A stretch of DNA of 64,000 nucleotides. Origin: Microbacterium hydrothermale. Lineage in GTDB: Bacteria > Actinomycetota > Actinomycetes > Actinomycetales > Microbacteriaceae. The notes beneath the pieces were generated by a model. That model saw only the letters and a list, made by a program, of their open reading frames with translations. It ran no database searches and was not told the DNA's origin. Positions 34,301 to 43,590 of the stretch are shown piece after piece. Location of the stretch: the NCBI RefSeq assembly GCF_004854025.1, contig NZ_STGM01000002.1:558001-622000 (forward strand), given 5' to 3'. Within the stretch, counting starts at the first letter, position 1, and the number at the start of each line of letters is the position of its first letter. The position numbers and the translations under genes were made by a program.

Positions 34301-37300
34301 GCATCCGGTCTCCCCGTCGCTGACCAGTGGTGGAAGGGCGCCGCCGACTTCGCCACCGCAACGACCGTGACCCTCGCGGCCGGCGCCACGTCGTCACGTC
34401 TGGACATCGCGCTCGCGCGGTTGGCATCCGTCTCCGGAAAGGTCACGGTGCCCGCGGGATCGGCGTTCGGCCCCGACTCCGTGCGGGTCGAGCTCTACAC
34501 GATCTCGCAGGAGCGCCCGGTGGCGTCCGCCACGGTCTCGCCGAACGGCGGCTACCGCATCGACGCCCTCGCCGCGGGAACGTATCGGGCGCGGTTCATC
34601 GCGTCGAACGCGCCCCTGGTCGAGCAGTGGTGGAAGAACCGCCCCGATTTCGGCACCGCCACCCTGCTGACCCTCGGCGACGGGCAGTCGGTCACGGGCG
34701 TGGATGCGGCGATGACGACGGGGGCCTCGATCACCGGCACGGTCGTCCTGCCCACGGGCTACCCGCTCGCGTCGAACGACGTCACCGTCTCGGTCTTCAC
34801 CCCGCGCGATCTGTGGACGCCGGTGCACTCGGCATCCGTGTCCGCGGACGGCACCTACCGGGTCGCCGGTCTCGCCCCCGGGTCGTACCGCGTGCGGTTC
34901 TCGTCCGGAGGAAGCCAGCTCCTCGACCAGTGGTGGAAGGGTGCGACCAACGGCCAATCGGCCACGACCGTCACCCTCGCCGCCGACCAGGCGCTCCACG
35001 GCATCGACGCCGCCCTCTCGATCGCCTCGACGGTGTCGGGCCGGGTCATCCTGCCCGAGGGCGTGTCGATGTCGGGCGGATGGATCTCCGTCAATCTCAG
35101 CAACGTCGACGGGGTGAGCGAATCGGGTTACGCGTACGTGCAGCAGGACGGATCGTGGACCGCGCGCAAGATGCGGCCCGGCACCTACCTGGTGTCGTTC
35201 TCGGCATCCAACCTGCCCATCGCGAGCCGGTGGTTCTGGGAGAGCACTCTCGACGCGTCGAGCGCGAAGAAACTCGTCGTGGCCGCGGGCAAGAACCGCA
35301 CCGGAATCGACAGCGCCCCGCCCCGGGGCGGAGACATCACGGGACGCATCACCCTGCCCAGCGGCATGACCACCTCGGCCGCGGGGCTGAGCGTCGCCGC
35401 CTACACGGCGACGGGATGGAGCCAGTGGGTCGCCGACGGGGTCGTGAAGGACGACGGCTCCTACGCCTTCGTCGGACTGGCCCCCGGCGACTACAAGCTG
35501 CAGTTCCGCGCGCAATCCACCCAGGTCGCTCCTCGGTGGTGGAAGGGGCAGAAGAGCTGGGCGAGCGCGTCTCCCGTGACCGTCGTCGAGGGCGGGCGCG
35601 TCAGCGACGTCGATGAGAGCCTGCCGCGTTCCGCGAGCGTCTCCGGGCGGGTGACGCTACCGGCGGGGGTGACGCTGAGCAGCGGCTCCCTCACCGTCGA
35701 AGCCTCCTCGGCATCCGGAGAGGACTCCGGCTGGTTCTCGACGAGGGTCGCAGCGGACGGCACCTACGTCCTGGCGGGTCTCCCGGCCGGCGACTATCGC
35801 CTGACGTTCCGTTCGTACGACCTCCCCGTGCTGCAGCAGTGGTGGAATGGCGCGACGGATGCCGCCTCGGCGACGACGCTCACCCTGACCGAGGGTCAGA
35901 CGCGGACGAACATCAACGCGACCCTCGAGAAGGCCGCCACGATCGCCGGCCGCGTGACGCTGCCGGCGGGCATCACCCTCGGTCAGGGGTCGATCTCCGT
36001 CTCGGCCTCGCCGACGACGGGTTCGGGGTGGGCGACGAGTGCGCAGGTGCGCCCGGACGGGACCTACGCCATCCGGGGTCTGAGAGCGGGCTCCTACAAG
36101 ATCAACTTCGTCCCCAGTGGCGTGCCGGTGCTCGGCGAGTGGTGGAACGACGTCCGGGATTTCGCGTCGGCGACGCCGGTGACCGTCACCACCGGGCAGG
36201 ACCGGGTCGGGATCGACGCGACCCTCGCGCAGTCGGCGACGATCTCGGGCAGGGTGACGTTGCCCGCGACCCTCCGGGGCAGGGAGAGTCGCGTCTCGGT
36301 GTCGGCCACCTCGACGTCCAACCAGTGGCAGACGGTCTCCTCCACCTCCGTGAACCCCGACGGGACGTATACGTTGACCGGCATACCGGCCGGAAGCTAT
36401 GCGGTGAAGTTCTCGTCGTGGGATCTCCCGATCTCACCGGAATGGTGGGACGACCAGACCTCCTTCACGACCGCGAAGGCCGTCGTGGTCGCGGCCGGGG
36501 CGGCGCGGACGGGCATCGACGCGACCCTCGCCCTCTCGGCCACCATCTCGGGCACGGTCAGCCTCCCCGCGAGCCTGAGCTCGTCCATCACGTCCGTGCG
36601 CGTCTCGGTCACCCCGGTCGACCAGTCGTGGTCGACCGTCGCCTCGGTCTCGGTCCGCCCGGACGGCACGTACACCGTGACCGGCCTGGTCCCGGGGGAC
36701 TACAAAGTGAAGTTCTCCGCCGACAACACGCCCGTCCTGAGCGAGTGGTGGAAGGACAAGCCCGACTTCGCGTCGGCGACCACGATCACCCTGTCGGCGG
36801 CGCAGAACAAGACCGGGATCGATGCCGCCCTCGCGCGGTCGTCGACCATCTCCGGTCGTGTCACCGTCCCCTCGGGGGTCTCGGCCACGGCGATCTCCGT
36901 CAGCGCCATGTCGCCGAACAGCGAATGGTCCTCGATCGCCTCGACCCGCGCCGCCGCCGACGGCAGCTGGACCCTGAACGGGCTGCCCGCGGGCAGCTAC
37001 AAGCTGAGGTTCACCTCGTCCGACGCCCCCGTCCTCGACGAGTGGTGGGATGACGCGACGGACTTCGTGTCGGCCCGCACGGTCGCCATCGCCGCCGGGG
37101 AGGACCGGACGGGCATCACCGCCACCCTCACCCGCGCGAATTCCCTCTCCGGTGCGGTGACGACCACGGGCGGCGCAGCGGTGGGATCGGCGACCGTCAC
37201 CGTCTACCGGGCGGCGGCCGATGGATCGTGGGAGTGGGGCGGTTCGGCGAACGCCGACAGCTCCGGTGCGTACGCGATGAAGCGTCTCACGCCCGGTCGG

Positions 37301-39529
37301 TACAAGATCGCGGTCCAGCCGCCCTCGGGGAGCGGCCTGCTCCCGGAGTACTACAACGACAAGCCCTCGCTCGCCACGGCCACCGTCATCACCCTCGGCT
37401 CGGGCTCGTCGCGCGACGCGACGGCGAACGTGTCGCTGGCCACGGGCACGACCGTCACGGGTCGAGTGACCTATACCGACGGCACGCCGGTCGCCGACAC
37501 CAGCGTGAGCCTCGTCTCGCGCTCGGGGGACCCCCGCTCGTGGGGCACCACGGATGCCAAGGGCGCCTATTCGATCAGCGGAGTCGCCGCGGGCGATCTC
37601 ACCGCCGCCGTCAGAGTGGGCGGCGGCACCGTGTACACGGGGGCGGTCACGACTCTCGCCGCCGCCGGATTCACGCGCGTGGGCGGCGCGTCGGCGAAGA
37701 TCGACGTCCGCGTTCCCGGCGTCACGGTGAGCGGGGTCGTGCGGTCGTCGGTCGGATCGAAGCCCGTCTCCGGCGGCACCGTCGCCCTGTCGTCACCGCG
37801 CACGGGCTACGGTTCCGAGGTCGCCGTCGGCACCGACGGGCGCTACACGGTCCGCGGTGTCACCGCCGGCAGCTGGACGGCGGTCTACCGCGCGCCCTCG
37901 GGGGGCGCGTACGCCTCCACCTGGTTCGGTGGTGTGTACGACGACGACCGAGCCGCCTTCTTCTCCGTCGGCAGCTCGGCGATGACGAAGGACCTCACGG
38001 CTCTGCCCGCGGGAGGGACCCTCTCCGGGACGATCGCACCCATGACGGGGGTCAGCTGGCCGTCGATCACCCTCTATCGATGGGTGGACGGGCGCCCGGT
38101 CTCGACCTGGACCGACAACCGCGGCGGAGGGACGACGTTCCGTTTCGAGGGCCTCGCGCCCGCCGAGTACTCGGTCTCGGTCAACGGCATCTTCGCCGGG
38201 GGCGCTGTGGCGGCCGAGAAGGCGCGGAGGTTCGACGTCGCCGCCGGTTCCTCCGTCGACGTCGGAACGGTGGATGCCGCGCCCGCCACGACGGCGGGGA
38301 CGATCGCGGTCACCGTGTCCTCCCCCTCTCCCTCCGCCACCCGGGTCCTCCTGCTGAACGCGGCGGGATCCGAGATCGCCGCGTCCACCACCGTCGCCTC
38401 CTCGTCGTCCCTCACGTCGACGTTCTTCGTGCCCAACGGCACCTACCGAGCCGTCGCGTCGACGTCGGATGCCGGTCGGGTGCAGACCTGGTACGGCGGC
38501 GCGTCGGCGGCATCCGCGACGAAGATCGTGGTGACCGGAGGCGCGCGCAAGACCGCGTCCTTCGCGCTCGCCCGAGGAGACGGGGCCGTGGGGGGCAAGG
38601 TGGTCGCCGCGACGGATGGTCGAGTCGTCGTCGGAGCAGCGGTGAGATTGACGCCGCTCGGCGACGCGAACTCACCGGTACCGGGCTCCGCCGACACGTG
38701 GACCTGGCCCGTGGTGTACACCGGCGCCGATGGGACGTTCGCGCTGCCCACGAGCACGATCGCGGGTCGTTCCTATCGACTGGACGTCGCGGCCGCACGC
38801 AACGGTCGGGTGCTGCTGTCGAAGACGTTCACCGCCGCGGTCGGGACGAAGAGCTTCACCCTCTCCCTCCCCTCCGCCGGCTCGGTCACCGGGGCCGTCG
38901 TCGACCCCGTCGGCGCCGGGGCGGTCATCGGGCAGAGCGTGGTCCTCTGGCGCGACGGGGACACCTCCCCGACCGGCTGGGTGCAGACCGACGAGACCGG
39001 CTCGTACCGCTTCGACGGTCTCGCGCCCGGGACCTATCGCGTGCAGATGGGCGAGGGCGAGGACGGGGGCAGCCGCGTGTCGGCCCTGGCTCCGGGGTGG
39101 GCGGCGGCATCCCGCACCCGAGAAGAGGCGACGGCCGTGGTCGTGACAGCGGGCAAGACGGTCACCGTCCCCACCCGCACACTCGAGCGGGCGGGCGTCC
39201 TCGTCGGCAGGGTCGCCGCTCTCGGCAGGGATTCGACGACGAGATGGACCGATGCGTTCCTCTCGGTGAAGGATGCCAAGGGCCGCGTGGTCGCCGAGGC
39301 CTACAGCGCGCATGCGGCCGGCGGCTATTCGGCGTCGATCCCCGCCGGAACGTTCACCGTCTGCGCCCGTCCGACCGACGCGGGCACCGGCCTCGCGGAG
39401 GTCTGCCGCTCGGGGGTGACCATCGCCGCCGGCGCGACGTCGACGAGCGTCGATCTCACGATGCGGCCGAACCCGAAGGGGTCAGCGACGGTGGCTCCGT
39501 CCGCGCGCCTCCTCGCGACGGCGGGGTGA
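31325..39529 (+). CDS. Giant secreted repeat protein (about 19 beta-sandwich repeats of 98 residues)
   Basis: A 2734-residue secreted protein. After a signal peptide (cleavage near ASA/DT, residue 33) comes a Pro/Thr/Ser-rich linker (35-131) built on TPTPT and RSASP tandem units. About 19 repeats of 97-100 residues follow to about nt 37450. Each has the form SGRVTLPAG, then DGTYRLDGLAAGTYRVSF, then QWWKD, then TVTVTAGQTVTGIDATL. The pattern matches carboxypeptidase-regulatory-like/transthyretin-like beta-sandwiches; the DGTY core and the WW pair are the hallmarks. The last 690 residues hold five or six more divergent sandwich modules. The end (PSARLLATAG) has no LPXTG/LAXTG motif, so it is released or bound non-covalently. 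Its role is unknown; adhesion or matrix scaffolding is plausible. The start ATG is supported by the signal peptide. Confidence 0.85.
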   Translation: MRRSARSMLHAFTTAVVGLSLAGSLLVAPAASADTPVDPTPTATARAVATTPATTPAPAATGTATPAPTRTPSPTPVRSASPTATPTPARTATPTPTPDRTASPTPTRSASPTPTPTPTRSASPKPSPAPAVTTGSLSGTVSVPAGSTITTGLISVDVSGRGSSGTTARTDVAPDGTYRIDGLTPGTYTVHFSARSDANLLEQWWDGKADADWSSGVTVQAGQAVTGIDASLQRGARVSGRVTFPAGTPSTWAQVVLHPSSDPHSSAGYATVDAAGDYTVSGLRAGEYTVEFQPGASALAPQWWKDQPTAATATGLTVKAAQSVSGVDATFRKGAVISGRVSVPTGSSAADASVQVFSAADPSAPVASGAITSDGTYAIPGLAAGAYKVFFTGSDVLRSRWYANAATFDTATTLTVAQGQVTSGIDATLTTKASIAGAVTLPAGIDPSAGSVTVRAFSLTDAATAAAQTTLRADGRYTLTGLSAGGYKILFEADGLPVVDEWWNDKTDYDAATVVVITDGQQKTGIDATLSPSSAITGRVILPDGVDLATGSVSVRAYTSSDAAAPVAETTAGVDGTYRLDGLAAGTYRVSFVPTGLPLLPRWWKDAASFEAAATVTVSAGAVASGVDTPLPRSATLSGTVALPSGITGFDGAVTVRAYSSESTVAATTTTSADGAYRLIGLPAGSYRLLFLPSGVSALSQWWKGQGSYATASVVTVTNGQDRGGLDVTLAPMASVQGKVTFPAGTANDQLSVTVFPVDQGTIPRGSAVAADGSYRVDGLEPGRYKVLFGVGSLPLVERWWDQKSSKDTATVLELTAGQQRTGVNAALSAAASISGKVDLPQGVSLGNGSVEVAVYPASSADSPIATTSVGPDGTYTVGGLRAGGYRVAFRGHDLPVLEQWWQKATAFSNATTVSLVAGQARTGIDATLSRSATITGRVILPSGVDLATGSATADIFVSTSSNAPLMSVPVRSDGTFRAVGLPAGSYKVRIDASGLPVADQWWKGAADFATATTVTLAAGATSSRLDIALARLASVSGKVTVPAGSAFGPDSVRVELYTISQERPVASATVSPNGGYRIDALAAGTYRARFIASNAPLVEQWWKNRPDFGTATLLTLGDGQSVTGVDAAMTTGASITGTVVLPTGYPLASNDVTVSVFTPRDLWTPVHSASVSADGTYRVAGLAPGSYRVRFSSGGSQLLDQWWKGATNGQSATTVTLAADQALHGIDAALSIASTVSGRVILPEGVSMSGGWISVNLSNVDGVSESGYAYVQQDGSWTARKMRPGTYLVSFSASNLPIASRWFWESTLDASSAKKLVVAAGKNRTGIDSAPPRGGDITGRITLPSGMTTSAAGLSVAAYTATGWSQWVADGVVKDDGSYAFVGLAPGDYKLQFRAQSTQVAPRWWKGQKSWASASPVTVVEGGRVSDVDESLPRSASVSGRVTLPAGVTLSSGSLTVEASSASGEDSGWFSTRVAADGTYVLAGLPAGDYRLTFRSYDLPVLQQWWNGATDAASATTLTLTEGQTRTNINATLEKAATIAGRVTLPAGITLGQGSISVSASPTTGSGWATSAQVRPDGTYAIRGLRAGSYKINFVPSGVPVLGEWWNDVRDFASATPVTVTTGQDRVGIDATLAQSATISGRVTLPATLRGRESRVSVSATSTSNQWQTVSSTSVNPDGTYTLTGIPAGSYAVKFSSWDLPISPEWWDDQTSFTTAKAVVVAAGAARTGIDATLALSATISGTVSLPASLSSSITSVRVSVTPVDQSWSTVASVSVRPDGTYTVTGLVPGDYKVKFSADNTPVLSEWWKDKPDFASATTITLSAAQNKTGIDAALARSSTISGRVTVPSGVSATAISVSAMSPNSEWSSIASTRAAADGSWTLNGLPAGSYKLRFTSSDAPVLDEWWDDATDFVSARTVAIAAGEDRTGITATLTRANSLSGAVTTTGGAAVGSATVTVYRAAADGSWEWGGSANADSSGAYAMKRLTPGRYKIAVQPPSGSGLLPEYYNDKPSLATATVITLGSGSSRDATANVSLATGTTVTGRVTYTDGTPVADTSVSLVSRSGDPRSWGTTDAKGAYSISGVAAGDLTAAVRVGGGTVYTGAVTTLAAAGFTRVGGASAKIDVRVPGVTVSGVVRSSVGSKPVSGGTVALSSPRTGYGSEVAVGTDGRYTVRGVTAGSWTAVYRAPSGGAYASTWFGGVYDDDRAAFFSVGSSAMTKDLTALPAGGTLSGTIAPMTGVSWPSITLYRWVDGRPVSTWTDNRGGGTTFRFEGLAPAEYSVSVNGIFAGGAVAAEKARRFDVAAGSSVDVGTVDAAPATTAGTIAVTVSSPSPSATRVLLLNAAGSEIAASTTVASSSSLTSTFFVPNGTYRAVASTSDAGRVQTWYGGASAASATKIVVTGGARKTASFALARGDGAVGGKVVAATDGRVVVGAAVRLTPLGDANSPVPGSADTWTWPVVYTGADGTFALPTSTIAGRSYRLDVAAARNGRVLLSKTFTAAVGTKSFTLSLPSAGSVTGAVVDPVGAGAVIGQSVVLWRDGDTSPTGWVQTDETGSYRFDGLAPGTYRVQMGEGEDGGSRVSALAPGWAAASRTREEATAVVVTAGKTVTVPTRTLERAGVLVGRVAALGRDSTTRWTDAFLSVKDAKGRVVAEAYSAHAAGGYSASIPAGTFTVCARPTDAGTGLAEVCRSGVTIAAGATSTSVDLTMRPNPKGSATVAPSARLLATAG

Positions 39530-39600
39530 GGCGCCTCCGGCCGCGGTGGGGGTCCCGGCGTCGACGTGCGTGGGGGCGCCGATGCGCGCGGGTCCGCCGG

Positions 39601-39606
39601 TAGCGT
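39601..39606 (+). promoter_or_regulatory. Leaderless promoter -10 of the HAD phosphatase gene
   Basis: TAGCGT ends 6 nt before ATG 39613. Confidence 0.55.
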
Positions 39607-39612
39607 GGACGC

Positions 39613-40299
39613 ATGCCCGCACGCTCTCCCTTCTCCTGCATCCTGTGGGATGTCGACGGCACCCTCGTCGACGCATCGGAGGGGATCCTCCGGCGCCTGA
39701 CCGTCACCCTCGAGCATTTCGGACGCCAGGCCCCCACGCGCGGCGAGCTGTCGCACTGGATCGGTCCCCCGATGTTCGAGTCGTTCCAGGCGAACGTCGG
39801 CATGACCCCGGAGCAGGCGACCGAGGCCGTCACCTTCTACCGGGGCCTCAACAAGAAAGAGGGCTACACGGTCAGCGCGCGCCTGTACCCGGGCGTCGCC
39901 GACCTCATGCACGAACTGCGCGCCGCCGGCATCCCCCAGTCGACGGCGAGCTCCAAGCCCGAGGTGCAGGTCGTCGCCCTGATGGATCACTTCGACCTCG
40001 CCCCCGACCTCGACGCGATCGTCGGGGCCAGCCTCGACGAGCGCACGCTCAGCACGAAGGCCGACATCGTTCGTGAGGCGCTGCGGCGGCTGGCCGCGAA
40101 CGGCGTCGACACCTCCCGTCCCGTCCTGATCGGCGATCGGCACCACGACGTGGAGGGCGGAGCGGATGCCGGGGTCCCGGTGATCTTCGTGCGCTGGGGC
40201 TTCAGCTGGCCCCACGAGGCCGACGGAGCGCAGGCCGCCGTCGACGATGTCGCGCAGCTGCGGGCGCTGCTGCTGGTGGACGACTCCGCCGGTGCCTGA
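39613..40299 (+). CDS. HAD-superfamily phosphatase (Gph/PpaX-like)
   Basis: A 228-residue cytoplasmic hydrolase. Motif I is WDVDGTLVD (Asp 13 and 15), motif II STASSKPE, motif III and IV appear around KADIV and LIGDRHHDVEGG. A helical cap with FESFQANVGMTPEQA lies between I and II. It resembles phosphoglycolate phosphatase and related sugar-phosphate phosphatases; the exact substrate is open. The gene overlaps the next coding sequence by 8 nt, so the two are probably co-transcribed. Confidence 0.9.
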   Translation: MPARSPFSCILWDVDGTLVDASEGILRRLTVTLEHFGRQAPTRGELSHWIGPPMFESFQANVGMTPEQATEAVTFYRGLNKKEGYTVSARLYPGVADLMHELRAAGIPQSTASSKPEVQVVALMDHFDLAPDLDAIVGASLDERTLSTKADIVREALRRLAANGVDTSRPVLIGDRHHDVEGGADAGVPVIFVRWGFSWPHEADGAQAAVDDVAQLRALLLVDDSAGA

Positions 40300-41488
40300 C
40301 CTGAGTGCGGCGCTGCCGTTCGTCATCGCCCTGGCTGCGGCGCTCGTGGTCGTCGCGGTGATCGTCGTCGCGGTGCGGCGCCATCACCGTTCGCCCCACA
40401 TGCGCGCGGCGGCCGATGACGCGGCGGCACAGGCGGCGGAGGCGCTTCTGCTTCTCGATGACGCCGTGGACGATCTCGACGCGGCGTTCGAGGCGGCCGA
40501 CGCCCTCGACGCCCCCGACGCGCCCACCGACCTGCGGCGAGCGCGCACCGCGGCCCGGCGCGACCGCGATCGCGGATTCGTCGATGTGTCGGCCCTCGAC
40601 GACCTCGCGACGAGCCCCTCGCGGCGGCGCGACCAGGCGCGACGCGTGGCGCAGGCCCTCGGCGCGGCGCGCGAGCGCGTCCACACCCTCGGCGACCGAC
40701 TCGAGACCTGGGCGGCGGCGAACCGGACTCCCGCCGCCCTCCTGGCGGCGGCGCGCGCACGACGCGGCGAGGTGGTCGCGGCCATCGGCGACCCCGAGCC
40801 CCTCCTCGTCGTCCTGCGGCAGCGCTTCGATCCCGCGGACGGGGCCGACGCCGAGCGGGCGGCCGCCGCGGCCACTGCGGCCCTGTCGGAGGCGGATGCC
40901 GCCCTGCGCGACGCGCAGCGCGACGCGACTCCCGCGTCCCTCCAGCGGGTCGTCCGGGCGCTCCGATCCGCCTCGCGTCACGGGAGTGCCGTCGAGAACG
41001 CGCACCGCTTCGTGCTGCAGGCGGCCGACAACGCCGGCGGCGAGATCTCGGCCGCGCGTGACGAGATCGAGACCGCTCTGGCGATGGCCGCCGCACGTCC
41101 GGCCGACGGCGCCGCGTCCGCGACGGGCGTGCTGAGCGAGGCGCTCCGCGACCTCGATCTCGCCTCCGCGTCCGTCTCGCGCCGGCCGGGTGAGGCCATC
41201 GCGACCGTCGCCCGCGTGCGCGAGGTGCGCGATGTCGCGCTCGGCGACGCGCCGAATCCCCGCCAGCGGATCGAAGCGGCCCGGGCCGCCCTCCCGGGGA
41301 CCCTGGCCTGTGCGCGGGCGGCCTTCATCGCCGCCGAGGCGCGCGACGACCGCCCCCTCATCGCCGACCGGCTGCGCCTCGAACGGGCGCGGCGCGAACT
41401 GGCGGCGGCCCGCGCGGCCACCGACGCGACCGACGCGCTCGCCCACGCCCGGGCCGCGCGGCGCGCGCTCCTCGACGAGAAGAGCTGA
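40292..41488 (+). CDS. Single-pass membrane protein with alanine-rich coiled coil
   Basis: A 398-residue protein of unrecognised family. GTG 40292 overlaps the phosphatase stop. One N-terminal membrane segment (LPFVIALAAALVVVAVIVVAV) is followed by about 370 residues rich in Ala, Arg and Asp, with heptad-like patterning (for example AQAAEALLLLDDAVDDLDAAFEAADAL) and no Cys/His clusters, so a long alpha-helical cytoplasmic domain is likely. It lies next to a lysyltransferase-type gene, which may reflect an envelope role. I cannot assign a function. Confidence 0.65.
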   Translation: MPDLSAALPFVIALAAALVVVAVIVVAVRRHHRSPHMRAAADDAAAQAAEALLLLDDAVDDLDAAFEAADALDAPDAPTDLRRARTAARRDRDRGFVDVSALDDLATSPSRRRDQARRVAQALGAARERVHTLGDRLETWAAANRTPAALLAAARARRGEVVAAIGDPEPLLVVLRQRFDPADGADAERAAAAATAALSEADAALRDAQRDATPASLQRVVRALRSASRHGSAVENAHRFVLQAADNAGGEISAARDEIETALAMAAARPADGAASATGVLSEALRDLDLASASVSRRPGEAIATVARVREVRDVALGDAPNPRQRIEAARAALPGTLACARAAFIAAEARDDRPLIADRLRLERARRELAAARAATDATDALAHARAARRALLDEKS

Positions 41489-41511
41489 GGCGGCGCGGGC
41501 GGCCTGTGCAA

Positions 41512-41517
41512 TAGCGT
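41512..41517 (+). promoter_or_regulatory. Leaderless promoter -10 of the rhomboid/DUF2156 gene
   Basis: TAGCGT ends 7 nt before ATG 41525. Confidence 0.55.
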
Positions 41518-41524
41518 GAGCGGC

Positions 41525-43588
41525 ATGTCGGACACGTCCCGGTCTCCTCGAGCCTCGACCGTCGCTCGCCGCGTCCCGGTCACCCTCGGGCTCGCCGGCA
41601 TCCTGCTCCTCGTCGGACTGCTCGGAGGCGGCCTCTGGTCTCCGTTCTCGGCGTCGCCGCTGTTCCCCGACATCGCGTACGGGCTGCCGGCGTTGGTCGA
41701 GGGTCGGTGGTGGACGCCGATCACCGGTACCTTCTTCGTCGACGCGCCCTGGGTCTACCTCGCGGGCGTCCCCGCCCTCGTCGCGATGGGGTTCTTCGAG
41801 TACACGCGCGGGAGCCGTCTCACCGCGGTGTATTTCGCCGGCGGCCAGCTCTTCTCGGTCCTGGGGGCCGCCGCGTTCCTCGCGGTCGCCTCCCTGCTGC
41901 CGTGGTCGTGGGCGCAGCAGCAGGCCGGCGTCCTCGACGTCGGTCCCTCGGGAGGCGTCTTCGCCTGCATCGCGGGCGCCCTCGCCGTCCTGCCCTCCCC
42001 GTGGCGCCTGCGCGCCTGGACGGTCTTCGCGGCCGCCCTCTCCGTCGCCTTCGTCTACTACGGATCGCTCCCCGACCTCGAGCACGTGCTGGCCGTGGGC
42101 CTGGTCCTGGCCGTGGACCGCTCGCTCCGCCCGCAGCGGGTGAGCGTGCGCGAACAGCGTCTGATCGCCTTCGTCGTGGTGTGCGCTCTCGGCGCGATCG
42201 AGATCCTCGGCTACGTCGCACCGATGACCGGTCCGTTCGGGTCGTCGGCCGCGACCTCGGGGTCGTGGGTCGACGTCGCGATCAACACCGTGATCGTCCT
42301 CGTCGTCGCCACGGCCCTGCGCCGCGGCCGGCGGTGGGCGTGGATCCTCGTCCTGCTGTACTGCGTGGCCAACGTCCTCCTGGTCCTCGCGATCCTCGGC
42401 ATCCTGATCGTCGTCGGTCTCTCCGGGATCGAGGCGCAGCTCGACACCGACGTCACGAGCATCCTGGCCTCGTCGGTGCTGTGGATCGTGGCATCCGTCT
42501 ACTTCGTCCTCGTGCGCGGGGCGTTCCGGGCGCGGCCCCGCGCCGCGCTCGGCGATGCGACCCCTCCCTCGGTGGACGAGGTCGAGAACGAGCTGCGCGC
42601 GACGGGCGGGGGGACGCTGTCGTGGATGACGACGTGGGAGGGCATGTCGTACGCGCGGTTCGGGCGCGGCATCGTCGCCTTCCAGCGCCGCTCCGGCGTC
42701 GCTCTCGCCCTGGGCGATCCCCTGGGCCCCGAGGCGGATCGCCCGACCACGGTGCGTCGGTTCGTCGAGCGGGCGGAGGCGGCCGGCCTCGCCCCCTGCT
42801 TCTTCAGCGCCGGTGAGTCCACGCGCGCCGCCGTGCCCGAGGGCTGGCGATCCCTCGTGGTCGCCGACGACACCGTCGTCGACCTCCCGGGCCTGCAGTT
42901 CACGGGCAAGGCGTGGGGTGCGGTGCGCACCTCGCTCAACCGCGCGCAGCGGGAGGGCATGACCTTCCGTCTCACCCGGCTCGCCGACGAACCGTGGGGC
43001 GTGCGTCAGCAGCTGCGGGCCATCTCGGAGAGCTGGGTGGGAGACAAGGGCCTGCCCGAGATGGGGTTCACCCTCGGCACGCTGCACGAGGCGGCCGACC
43101 CCGAGGTGCGACTGGCCCTCGCGATCTCGCCCGCGGGCGACGTCGACGGCTTCCTCTCCTGGCTGCCCGTCTACGGGGAGGGACGGGTGCGCGGCTGGAC
43201 CCTCGACCTCATGCGCCGTCGGGACGGCGGCTTCGGCCCCGTCATGGAGTACCTCATCGGCTCGTCGGCCCAGCAGTTCTCCGCCGAGGGCGCGGAGGTG
43301 CTGTCGCTCTCCGGCGCCCCGCTGGCTCACGAGTACCCCCCGGATGCCGGTGCCATCGCCGATCTGCAGGCGCGCATGGCCACGTTGCTCGAGCCGGTCT
43401 ACGGGTTCGCCTCGCTGCACCGGTTCAAGCAGAAGTTCCACCCGCGGTACGAGACGATGTACCTGCTGTACCGCGACGAGGCCGACCTCACGCGCATCGG
43501 CGCCGCCCTCACCCGGGCCTTCCTGCCGCACGCGACGCTGCGTCAGTTCGCGGCCGCCGGAATCGACCTCGTGCGGCAGGAACGCTGA
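41525..43588 (+). CDS. Rhomboid-like / DUF2156 (MprF-type lysyltransferase) fusion
   Basis: A 687-residue membrane protein. The N-terminal 340 residues hold about ten helices. The first six look like a rhomboid fold: EGRWWTPITGTFF, then GPSGGVFACIAG (possible catalytic Ser142), then DLEHVLAVGLV (His187). The C-terminal 330 residues match DUF2156/lysylphosphatidylglycerol synthetase: RFGRGIVAFQRRSGVALALGDPLGP, TGKAWGAVRTSLNRAQREGM, SLSGAPLAH and LHRFKQKFHPRYETMYLLYR. That domain transfers an amino acid from tRNA to a lipid and raises resistance to cationic peptides. Intact Ser/His in the rhomboid-like half suggests it may also cleave or bind membrane proteins. Both halves are pattern calls; the lipid product is inferred. 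Confidence 0.75.
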   Translation: MSDTSRSPRASTVARRVPVTLGLAGILLLVGLLGGGLWSPFSASPLFPDIAYGLPALVEGRWWTPITGTFFVDAPWVYLAGVPALVAMGFFEYTRGSRLTAVYFAGGQLFSVLGAAAFLAVASLLPWSWAQQQAGVLDVGPSGGVFACIAGALAVLPSPWRLRAWTVFAAALSVAFVYYGSLPDLEHVLAVGLVLAVDRSLRPQRVSVREQRLIAFVVVCALGAIEILGYVAPMTGPFGSSAATSGSWVDVAINTVIVLVVATALRRGRRWAWILVLLYCVANVLLVLAILGILIVVGLSGIEAQLDTDVTSILASSVLWIVASVYFVLVRGAFRARPRAALGDATPPSVDEVENELRATGGGTLSWMTTWEGMSYARFGRGIVAFQRRSGVALALGDPLGPEADRPTTVRRFVERAEAAGLAPCFFSAGESTRAAVPEGWRSLVVADDTVVDLPGLQFTGKAWGAVRTSLNRAQREGMTFRLTRLADEPWGVRQQLRAISESWVGDKGLPEMGFTLGTLHEAADPEVRLALAISPAGDVDGFLSWLPVYGEGRVRGWTLDLMRRRDGGFGPVMEYLIGSSAQQFSAEGAEVLSLSGAPLAHEYPPDAGAIADLQARMATLLEPVYGFASLHRFKQKFHPRYETMYLLYRDEADLTRIGAALTRAFLPHATLRQFAAAGIDLVRQER

Positions 43589-43590
43589 TC

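Noticed and set aside
31727..37460. A tandem DNA repeat or CRISPR-like array
   Set aside because: The periodicity is in the protein (98 residues) and the DNA copies are diverged; no short direct repeats with unique spacers occur.
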